Notes under the pieces: model-generated | Told to the model about the DNA's origin: nothing | Database searches by the model: none | What the model saw: only the letters and a program-made list of their open reading frames with translations | Origin: Ancylostoma caninum | Taxonomy: Eukaryota; Nematoda; Chromadorea; Rhabditida; Ancylostomatidae | Length of the DNA: 64,000 nt | Reading direction: 5' to 3' | NCBI GenBank assembly: GCA_037903475.1 | Contig: JBAJFG010000472.1 | Span: 434,001-498,000 of the forward strand | Made by a program: the position numbers and the translations under genes | Shown here: piece by piece, positions 43,701-55,700 of the stretch | Layout: the number at the start of each line of letters is the position of its first letter | Position numbering within the stretch: position 1 is the stretch's first letter

Positions 43701-46700
43701 TTTGCACTTTCCTATACCAAGCACATTATCACCGAATTTCCCACTTTTCGCAAAAAACTCATTAACAATAGCGATCGATAAGCACATTGTTGTTCTGACG
43801 AACGTTATTCACCAGAAATCACAACTCTAAGTGACTCACTTCACTGTCACATCTCATCGATTTTTAGTTAGATACTATCACAACCACCCCTCTCCTCCTC
43901 CCTTCCCCAAAGGAGATAACAAAAACCAGAAATTCTCCTAGTACACTCACGCCTTGGCCATTTCATTGGCACGAGAGAGAAAAAAAAAGAAACTCAACGA
44001 GGGAAACGACATAAAAGAGCTTTCCGGTCGAGCCGATGAAATTAAAAGTACAGGGCTCCTTGGATAAAAGTAAGGATTTCATGGGGGAAAAACTGGCAGG
44101 CTAAGCAGGAAGGAGCAGAGGGCATCAAAGCACATCAAAGCACATGCATGGAAACTGATGCAAGGTTAACATTTAGCGCTTAGATCTAGCCGAAATCAGG
44201 GAAAATTTAGTCGATCCCTGTAGCAAACAATGGCTTTCCTGGAAAGGTGCCACCAATGTATCATAATTTCAGAAAAAAGTCATTTTCATTTTCTAAAAAA
44301 ATTCATTGAAAGCATAGAATTTTCATAATTCTAGTTTTGCACATAAAGAAAAAGGAGCGTTAGGCATTGAAAGATGCTACCATTCTTAAAGAAATATTAC
44401 TCGATTCAAGAATATGCCACAAACTGAGAACTCCAAGAATAACTCTATTCCAGAAGCTTCCCCAACAGTATAAACATATGTCAAGAACGAAAACATGGTG
44501 TTTTTTTTCTCAGAAATAGTCAAACCCCAGAAAATCCACGAGGAAATCCCATTCCAGAAGCTTCCAGAGAGCTAGCACAGACGAACACCAAAAAAAGGGG
44601 AACATATAGCTTTCCTACATGTCAACAATCAGCTAATGACCTCGCCATTGCATAGATAACATAGATAACAGTACAGCAGAAGGGTCATAAAATTATGGAT
44701 TCAGATCCTGGTAAACATGGATAGATGTGGAAAAAAGGGTGCTGCCACTCGTGGAAGAGATGAGAAAAAAGAAAAGAAAGGCAAGATGCACAAAATTCTT
44801 AGAAAATCCTGAAAAGGATCTCAAAAAGGGGAAGAATTGCGCTCTTCCCAGGGGTTGTAGGATCAAATCCTGGTAAATGGGAACGAAAACTGTGAATTTG
44901 AGGCAATATACGCAATTTTTGCGAATTCCAACTGTACTACTCCTGCTTTTCCCGGATTTTTTGGGGACACTGGTTAACCACTCAAAAATCCTAGAAAACC
45001 AGGAACAGGACAACTCTAACAAAACGAATGGCGCTGTTCCCAACACCAGAACGTTTCTAGTTTTCCTAGTTACACAAAATATACTACACAAACATTGCAG
45101 ACAACGAACTCGGTATCGATTCTACCGTCATGCAAAGGTAAACTCCAGAAAACGTTCACGGCATCCAGGAAAAGAGCCAGAAGAACCATTCAAGTGCAAA
45201 AATGGATGAAAACCCAAGAGCAAAATGTCGTTGCATGAGGGCAACAGCACCATATCGATTTCCCAACAAACTATGTCCCATCCACCAGGAAAAAGATTAC
45301 CAACATTTGTGACACAACTGCTTTGATGCCGAGGCTGCACAGCAGCACACGCTACCATGGCCACGGCAATAACAACGCGCGCGCAAGGCGAGCGAGCGTT
45401 TCGCAGATCGAAAATAGAGAGAAACGGAACGAGTTCTCCTGCATGCCGTCGTGTCCCGTGGCACAGGTGAGCAAACAGTCCGGGCAATGAAAGAACAAAG
45501 TGAAAATTGCCATCAACGGGGCACCATTACGCACTAAAATCTGGAAATTGCGCGAATTTCCGGATGACGGGACTGGAAAACACGGCGACGGCGCCAGCGA
45601 ATCTTTACCGCACATATGGAGGCTATTGTTGCCACAAGCCAGCGCCCAAAGGTATTAAAAGGTCCTCAATTCTCCACGGCCACGTAGGCGAATCGATCAC
45701 GGGGGACGGAATGCACCACCGCGATGATACCCGCTGGCTGCCGGATGATCCGCGATGGCGTCGCTGTGCCGCCGCCTCCGCCGCATTCGACGAGCAGCCG
45801 ACGGCGACTAGCTACTTGGAAATGGCTGACACGAACATTGCGCTGAGCATCGGATGCTCTCGGGGACAAACTCGATTACTTATTTACTCATGAAATTGCC
45901 TGCTGCGACTGTAGTAAATAATCCCGGAGTGGCAAACATTCAAGTGAGCGTTGTACAACGTTCCCATTGACATCACCTGATGAAATCATGTTGAAAATAC
46001 GGTATCGGTCAGGAAGTTATAAACACATGGCTTCTGTATTTACCTCCATAACTAACTCATCAGGGGTGATCTCCTGGAGAGGTTTTGATCTACCCTTTTT
46101 TCTAAAATGGACCTTAAAAAACCCTAAAAACCCTTAAAAAATTTGAATTTTTGAAAATTCATATAAAAGGAAGGAATTATACAAACGACTTGCAAAAACT
46201 AACAAGTCACAATTTTCAAAGCAGACATTTCTGTGAGATTAGTGGAATGGCTAGAAGCACAGTACCTGTTCGGTGTATCTACCGTAACCATTTACAAATA
46301 TACCGTATCCAAACTATATAATACAATCTATTTGAAACCCTAGTCACACTGCGCGACAACAATTAATGCTAAAGTAAGCGAATAATTCCATTATTTCACA
46401 TTTCTTTCTCGAAAAACTCGTCCACTTCGGACCAGTGTGAAACTAAGAACCAATCATAGAAAGTTAATACGTATTATTCCAAAGCACTGAATAGATGGAA
46501 AAGATGATGGATCTACCTAAAAGAGACCTCATCAATTCTAAACCTGAGACTCATAAAACTTTACCCATGCAAACCAACGATCGTTACCAACTGGTTAACC
46601 TATAGACTACATAGTGTTGAGAGAAGCAGCACGCAAAAGTTGGTCTGCTGACCTGAGAACCGCATGCATTCCTTAACATTACCCGAGGTGTTAACAACCC

Positions 46701-49700
46701 CCGAAATTACCCGCCATTACCACAGGCGTCAGCACGTAACAACTTTACCCTGGGTAACCACAATGATGCATCCAGGCCCACATTTCGCTTCGTTTCGCGT
46801 TCACGAATCCTAACTATGGGTTTCGTGTGACGCTTAAATTACCTTTTAATCGTAACTACTCCTCACTACCCCTTTTCCACCTTTATTTCAGCGCATTTTC
46901 TATCTTGTGGATCGAAATTTCCGGATAAAATATACCAAATTTGGCCTGGGAAACTCCTCCAGCTCGACTGGCCAGTAGATTAGCGTCTTCGCCGATATGT
47001 CTATGAATCCCACCAAACGGACGTTCATAGATGACCCAACATGGTCTGATTACATAATTTTACGACCCTGCTGGAACGGACGGCAAACTGGCAATAGATA
47101 AGGAGATTAAAGATCAATACAAAAAATAAGTAAATGAAGATCAGGGATCAGGCTATACACTACATATGATCCTCTCAGATGTTTAATGGCTAGTTGATAA
47201 CAAATAAACCAGAAAAACATCCCATTCACACGATTCCAGAAACTCTAGCAGATCCTGCTCCCTTCCAGATAACTATCCTAGACGGTTCCCTCTCTTAACA
47301 TCCATTTTCCTTAGCACGATGCATAGACCAAACTTATGGTATACTTTTAAAAGGAAACCGGTTCATCCTCAAAGGAATTCGTGCCGACACCACAGCTACA
47401 GACCTCATTAATATACCCTTTTTGAGTCATGAGATTCAGAGCAAAACTCTTTCAAACTAGTTAGAATACTGCATAAATACTGCAATTTGCAGCATAGACG
47501 ACGCAACTGCAAGTGAATTATGATCGTGAGAGACTGGACTTCGATCGCTGACGTATGGACTAACAAGTGTTCTTGTCTCATACAATTCTGCTGCAAAACA
47601 AAGGCCAATCATATTGCGAGGTTAGCAATTTCCCGAAACCGCCTAGAAAACCGCCCAAGGAATTTTCAGGACAACTCATCCTTACTGGTAACGCAGCCTC
47701 AACAAGGTAGTAAAACTCATTGAGAGAATATTAGTGCATTTTTCCAAGCACTCCGGGACAATAGCGAGGGTTTGAACAGGAAAAGAAGACCAGAAGGGGA
47801 AAAAAGAGCACTTGTAAACATCTTACGGGCTACTTCACAGCAGGAATACTTAGTTGATACTAGTTCTTGTTTGAGAGAAACCACTTGATGTCGATGACAA
47901 ACAGCTCTTGTTCAAAATAACAGAGAAAATAGTGCCAAGCTACAGGTCTGAATAGTAAAACAACGTGCAATCCTTACCTTGATCCCGACAAACTCAGCTC
48001 TTCTGCAGCATCGTGGAATTCATCTTCCATGTCACTGTATGCCGACACTGAAAACCAAATTTTAATCGTGACAAAAAGTATGTTCAAAAATTCGCTTTTT
48101 CCCTGAATAAGTAAGAATTTTGATGAGAATGAAAGAACAAAAAGGAAAAAGAACAAAAAATTGGAGGAACGCTCCGTCTCGTTTCATCTCTTAGACGGAT
48201 AATAAGAAAAAGAGAAAAAACCTCTCCTCGAACCCCTCAGTAAAGAGAAATTTGGGGATAAAAAGATAGGAATTTCACAGCCAAAACAAAACTATTACCA
48301 TCAAACATACATTGTTCATAAGCACTTGTTTTGAAAAAGAGAAGGATTTCACTTATAGATGTAATAATCGCTTCAATCGGCAAGCTTTTTTAGTGCAAAC
48401 ATCCCGTTCGAGCGTCTGCCTGCGGCATGTTCTTTGTTTGCTATGCCTATCTGTGCAAATAGCCTTACAGCACGGTCAATAGTTTTACATTCCGAATTCT
48501 TTTTCAAGTCCATTAAGCAGACTCACCAAATTTTTGCGAGTTCTCAAGCGTAAAATTCTCGAATTTCCAGAAATTCAAGGTAGTGAATAAAACGGGATTC
48601 TAAGTGGACAAAAAAACATCCCATTTTCCATCTCTTTAATTTTCTATTTCATTTTCTTGTCATTTTCCCAGACCCCCAAATATTTCTCGTTCTCGATTTC
48701 TAGTATACAGGGTGGTCCAAAATTACGGAGACACACTAAAAGGTACATATCTAACGTTAGAAGACGGGTTGGCAATTTTGTTTCCAATATGGTATTTTTC
48801 ACTCTACATTGAACAAAATCTACCATCACATCTCACGATTTCTCCTACCACCGGCGAGAAAACACATGAAGAATTCGAACTAGACGCCTGCTGTGGCGCG
48901 GAAGTGCTGTCTTTCTAGATAATCTCACCTTCTTAAAAGCGTTTGCTCCAAGGATTAAACAGTTTTTATGGGAGTGAAACCAATTTTTGTCCTCAAATAA
49001 ATATCATAACGAGAAATCTTCTCGAATGAGTACTGAAAATAGGATTTATAAGGAAGCGGACATGATTTCCTGTGCAAAAACAAGGCAAAACGCCTGTTAG
49101 GGCTGTTGCCAGCTCGTTTCTCAGTGTCTAGGTAGTGGAATGGAACTTGTTGGGATAATAAACTCCCAATCTTGAGGTTCTGAGGGGTGTTTCTCTCATT
49201 GTGCAAATAATGGTGACGATTCTTTTCGATAAGCACGCCCAAACCGTGTCCAATTTCGGCGTACCAGCAAATGATCTCGGATCCCATTACTATTTTAGAT
49301 GGTCTTTCACAATCAATTAAATGTTATTCTGTTTCCCACGCCTTGTATTCTTCGGTGTACTGGTTAGTGATCTTTTTGCAAAATCCTACACGTTGGAATA
49401 ATACGCGCGCCTAGAGTGCACGAAAAATCAAATTGCGCATTAGAACAAAGCTTGACTGACGGTCCAGCCGTTCCTGAAATTCATAGTTTTAGGTATTGCT
49501 TTGGAAAAAACTGTACAACTGAACAGATGAACAGCAAAAGATTTGATGCAATTTGCTAATACTCGAGAAAAATCGGAAAACGCTCATCGCTCCCTTGTCT
49601 CCGTAATTTTGGACCACCCTGTAATTTGAACCTACTCCCTAATAATTGGCTTTCAATTCGTCGAATTTTCGGGAAAATGTTTAGATTCCACCAATTTCGT

Positions 49701-52700
49701 CTAGAAATAGATCTCAAAAATCATAGCTTTTCCCTTTGAGTTTCAGACAACTATAAAGTGGAAAATCCTGCACAGCCCAATGGTACATAAGTAATTTTCC
49801 ACCGGGAACTTTACTTTGACCAAATGTTATCAGAACCGGTTCCTCTTGCAGTAGAGGAAGAGGAAACGTTCAAAATCATTACTTTTGCAAAAATTCAATA
49901 AAAACGAAACCAGTTCGACACAAATTCCAGAGCAACATCAATTTAAACAATCCTAACACATCAACGGTAGCATTGTTGATATCAGAAATCAGAAAGAGAA
50001 GAAAGCTTGGTTACATGATCTCACCAAAAAATGAAACTCACAAGGAGGATTGAAGTTATTGCTGTCAGTGTATGTAGCTGCTCTTTCCAGGCTCGAATGC
50101 TGTTTTGCCAACGTCTCAAGTTGTTCCTAGAAACATATGCAATTCAAATGCAAATTTGAGCAAAAACCAATATCAACAAGATTCAATTACACGAAATATA
50201 ATGACAAAGGTTCAAAGGCAAATACGAGCGACAACGTGTAAAATTCGCAAAAATTACTTTGAAAAGTAATATTTCCGTACCTGCAGCATAACCTTCTCGC
50301 GTTGTTCCGTAGCCACAACCTTGCCCATTCGTCGGGAACCACGATCGGAAAGATCCACAAATTCTTCTGCCGCTTTTAATACAGCAGCAGTTGTAATCTA
50401 TAGGTAAAGTAATTTCACATGCTTCTGAGGATCACCAGAAGAGCAAATACAAAGCAATATAAAAAAGCTGACTAGTTAGGACAACTAATTAAGCGTCGAA
50501 GTAATTAACAAGTTCACCTTGAGTAAAGCTGCTCTCTCAGACAAAGTTTTCCTGTCGATCTCCGGCTCACTCACACATCGAATCAGTTCGTCGCCATGTT
50601 TTTCTTGAAAGGAAGAAGTTAAAAAAAAGGGAAATTACTTAGATATAAATTGGTTTCAAACATATTTTTTCTCGTGACAAACTAGGATATCGTCCTACTC
50701 ATGACCAGAATCAATTAAAATCCTGCATTTAGGCAACGAATATATAAATGAGGACTCCAACTACTCTACATCGTGTTTGACTCCTCAGTTCTAGAAGAAA
50801 ATGTGACCAACGTGGCAGGAGAATAGAAAGAATTTTAACAGAAGTCAAGTGGAAATCGTCTACTTTGCTGAGGATTTACCCAGAATTTAATCAAGACAAC
50901 CCGGTCTTCATGAAAATTTACAATTCCTTCGAAGTTCAGTCGGAATTTACCTCCCGAAACCGTCGAAATTTCATTGAATTTGTTACTAATGAAAACATTT
51001 CCAGGTACTTATCCCATACTTATCCCATTGAAGTGTAAGTTGTAGGATAAATACCTGGAAATGTACTCATTAAATCAGAATCAATCTGAACCACAACAGA
51101 TATCCACAAATCCAAAGCTCAATCATGGAAACTCAGGCCTAGTCCCCCTCTTCTCGTATGGGCAAAATGCACATTAACAACTCTTAATTCTAGTGCAATT
51201 ATCGGGAAAGTAAGGAAAGCACTAGGCATCACGCACGAGACACAGCTTCAGCAATCAAAGGCAAGTAGAGGATTTCAATGGCCAAATTCAAAAAAAAAAA
51301 AAAAAGGCGGAGGAAAAGATAAGAATTCTCCGAAAACATAGGGTTGGGAGGCCACTGTTCAATAATCAAATTCAAAAATTACGGTTTTGATGCCACTTCA
51401 ATAAAAGGCATACAACTGCACAAACAAATTTTCTATACGGAATCTGACATTATTCACTACACGCAGTCGGACACACATCTTTGAAGAGGCCTCTGCGAAA
51501 AAAATTAACGTGAGAAAACGTGTACCAGTGCCATAAACAAAGACAATTAACCACTTCTATCGCACAACAAAGGCACCACTTCACGCAGTAAACAGTAGTA
51601 GAACCGGTAGGTCAAGCAAGAACAGATCAATACACAATGACCTGTTTTTGTAACAGAAGGTTGATTTCAGGAATGAATCACTCACCCAAGATACGAGCGG
51701 CTGTTTGTAGATCGTCGAGCTTTTTGAGCAATTCTTTGTGGGTCCTTTGTAGAACGGAGACGCGTGATTCACCAGGGCCAAGGTGTGCTTCTTCATCCTC
51801 ATCTGGAAAAGTGCAGTATGTAATCTTGAGTAGTTTCGGTGTTGCGACATTTTTAACCCCGAGCTCACTTTAAGACTAGGTTTTTGGTTGTAAGATAAGA
51901 AATTGAATGCGCACTTCGCTCCAGAATGTGTGTAATTCCCAAGTCTAAGCCTAATGATAGAGAAGATTCTGGTGTTAATGTGTTCAAATACATCTACAAG
52001 TAGCCCCGATAATGGTCATGGGTGACAAACGTCAGCACAAGGATAATTTGAACCATTTCTAAGCTTATCAGATATTAAAAAAATGTTTGCTATCCCAGGA
52101 ACAACTGCAGTGAACCATCTTAACCATCTCTAACGAGGTAGAAGCTAAAAGTAAGGTTTTCAACCATATTTCTTGAGTTATGCTTGAATTACATGCTACA
52201 TCTCGATTTTTCAGGACTTTGGCTTCAAAATTTTGAGCAAAACTCAACCATAACTCTCCTGAAACACTTTCAAGATATCCTATTTTCATACCAATCAAGA
52301 AACCGAAATAAAGACCTTGTTTCCAACAGAAATTTGAAGAAAAAACACAAACGAACAAAGCAAATACTGGAAACCTCACCACTCTCAGCCTGCTTGATAG
52401 CCTTATGCCGCGAATATTCCAATGCACTTAGCCATTTCTGTCGATCAACATCATTCCCAGCTTTCAAATGGAAAGTTTGAGATGATGCTGATATCACAAT
52501 ATTGTTTGTTATCTGGAACTACCTCGACATTTTAGTGATCTTAGGAGCAAGAAAAAAAGCGGAAGTTATTAAATAAAAAAAGAAAGACTATAGCGGGAAG
52601 AATGTAGCAAACAAACAGATAAAAGTGCACATAAAAAAATAGAAGATACCTTATCAGATAGGATACGCGCTTCTTGAAGATTGATGCTTCCTCGACATGA

Positions 52701-55700
52701 CTGTCCAACCTCGCTCGGATTCCTGAAAAAAGCTGTGTCAGTCAAATGTGACAGAAAACATCTTCGCCGCGGAAAAGACCCTCGCAAAATATTTCTAAGC
52801 TGTTCCATTTAAGCAAGCCGGGTAAGTATTCACCATGGAAAATGGAATGGATCCGGATATACGGATGCTCCCGTGATTTACAACCGTATATTCAGGCCAA
52901 GATTTATGACTTCAAAGCGTCCATTTGTACGCACACTAAAAGCATAATATAAACCCGTCCGAATGCGGTCGAGCTCATCCGTTCTACGCCCAGCAGCAGA
53001 TCGGAAGGCTGCAAAGTAAGGAAAAAATGCATTTTGAACTAGAAGCATAAAGGAAATGCCCTTTACAGGGTAGTGCTATAATAATTAGAGTCCCCGCCAA
53101 GGAGCTACTACTTTCTGTATAAAAATGGCAGGAGGAATAAAGCAATTTTTCATATCTAGAGGAAATTAGAAGGTCCACCCCTTACCCTTAGCTAAACCTC
53201 ACTTCTCGCCACGGTTCATTTTTTGCTGCAAGTTTATTGATCGACACTTTCTAAAGCGATTTTTTTCCACTGCAATGTTTGAGTTGAGAGCGAGGCAGCG
53301 CAATTCAAAAGGACCTGTTCTCAAAGCGGTTTAGAACATGAAGTGCAGTATCGACCAAATTCGTTTGAGCCACTATAGTTACTCAAATCTTTGGCCTGAG
53401 CTCCAGAATAGGTCCCTATCTCCTGGAATTTTGGGCTCTCGGGCTCGAAAATAACCACGATTTATCGAAAAGCCTCGGACCATCGCGTGAAATCAGATTA
53501 TAGGCCGATGATTCAGCAGAGCACTGATTGCTGATAACGGGAATTAGCTGCAACCACAGCAGAAAAGGGAAATTGACTGCGATAGCTGGGGAAAAGTACA
53601 AGTATTGCATTTCAATTTGAACTTTCAAACAAACAGAACCATTGAGAAGGTCATAATCATAGAAGACTCGTCTACCACCAACGAAATAACACTTCAAAGA
53701 CTTACTGGTTCTCAGCAGCCGATACGTACACGTCCGCATCGGTGCTGGTCTTGCGAGATCTTCTTGACATAGGAAGGTAACATGCTGTGATACGTTTACG
53801 AGCTTTTCGAAGACGACGGCGTAGGCTTGCCATGTCGATCGCTTACTGCAGCGCGTATTCTTATCACTCAACGCTTCTCGACGCTGGCGTCGAGAAAACG
53901 CAGCAAAAACCAGCACGACGAGGAAAGATCACAGTGATGACGGCAACAAAGACGATATTCTGAATCATGACACATCGATGGCGACGATGACGAACAGTGC
54001 GGAATGAATGAGCGACGACGGAAAAACGGGGCATGACGAGCATTGTTGAATCAGCGTGGAACGAAACATTAGTCGCGTGCCCTGCCCCAATACTAAGTAC
54101 GGATAACACCGAAACGATAATCGATAACGAGGCTGCAGCAATCCGCGAATTGATTCACGGCGTATGCGTGTGAAGTCGTCGATTATAATCTGATCGGGTT
54201 TTGTTTGAACGTACACACCACACAGACACACACAGATCGACAACAACGCGAAGCGCTCGCTGGCCGATCGGGTCGCAGTGGTGGACGACGCAACGCAAGC
54301 AGCGGCGGCCAGATCGCGCCGGCTGCTGTCTGCTTCGCCGCACAACCTGTCCCCCATATCGACACGAGACAAAACTAGCAATCGAGACCACACAGAGCCG
54401 GCACACGTCGGGCGAGATGTCTAGAAACAGGAAGAACGACGCGTGGAGCACCATCCCAGAAGTTCCAAGCCATCTCAAAATTGGAAGTAAACCCAGCTGC
54501 TCCAACAAACCTTCAACTCTCCTTTAATCCTAGGAATTCTCCAGAAACACCTCTATTGCCACTATTTCCACACAAAAACCATGAATTCATTACATATGGA
54601 CGAACTCGCCAGAAAACCTTAGATTGCGTAGATCAAAAGCCGAGAACGAAACTTAATTACGAAGCCATTTTCCAAGAAACGACCAGCCAGACTTATGTGG
54701 GATTATAGAAAAACGCCTAGATGCTTCCAAGCCATCGACACCCATTCCATTCCGAATTAATCCAGTTTTCAAGCAGTGTGGCTCATAAAGGTCTAATGCA
54801 CGAGCTAAAACATCCACGATCACGCCATTTCAGCTGAGATTTACGAATGAGAATCGAAAATATGAGCCGCATGGGAGGTCTCGCTAGTTCTCCTAGAAAA
54901 AAGCTTGCCCAATAATCGAATAAAGCCGTGCAAAGTTAAAAATGTGGCCAAAAACAAGGAAGTTCGCGGAAAGCAGCCCATTTAACGCAGAGTTTACGGG
55001 CTTCAACAGCCACTTTGACTAAAATCCAGACGATTGCGACCGAATCTGACTTCAATAATACGCATGAAGTCGTGCAAAGCATCAAAAAATCCCATAAAAC
55101 GTATGACACGACGCAAATCCGCGAAGATAACATCGCTCACGAACATCCGAGAATAATGACGTCTAGGCTAATTCGCTTGGATTCTAATGAAGGATCACAT
55201 CTTAATGGATGACGCCAATCAACCAAGTTTGTTGTGGAACAACGCTTTGCCTCGCGAATTCATAGGGAGATAACTAGTTATAAGGCCTTCAGGTAAGAAT
55301 TCAAAAAAAAAGACGTGGGAATTTCTCCTGACCTGTAATAACTGAGCACAGCAGCAGAATCGAGCACAAACCATCGTTGACGATATCCTTTAATGTAATT
55401 GGTCCATTTGTTGAGCCATCCAGACTTTTCTTCACTGGAATAAGAATAAGATGAGAGTTTTTTTTTGATATTTTGGTAACAATGCCATAGTGCACAAATG
55501 TGACTAATATGTGGCCAAAATTTCCATATTAGGACAAGCAATTTTGGCGTTGCTTTGTAATTTTATATAATGTGAAGCTGTTCAAACAATTGAAAAGCTA
55601 GCTAAACACAATGACAGCGTGGCTATGCATTTACAAGGACTGTTTTCACAGATTGCTATAGAAAAATACAGAACCTGGCTTTTACCGCAGTTATAGTGTG

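Larger units (their letters stand above)
41419..47977 (-). other. OSBP intron 9 (6.6 kb)
   Basis: The longest OSBP intron, between the FFAT exon and the ORD. It contains three GGTAA-family copies, a G-run at about 42590, and a GC-rich island at 45330-45880. No homologous exon was seen, and exons 9 and 10 join in phase. Confidence 0.75.

Noticed and set aside
45507..45893. 128-codon plus-strand frame in OSBP intron 9
   Set aside because: No known motif; long frames are expected in this GC-rich island on both strands.
53416..53916. 166-codon minus-strand frame overlapping the alternative OSBP exon
   Set aside because: Different frame from the basic ATG exon, no homology; GC-rich composition explains its openness.
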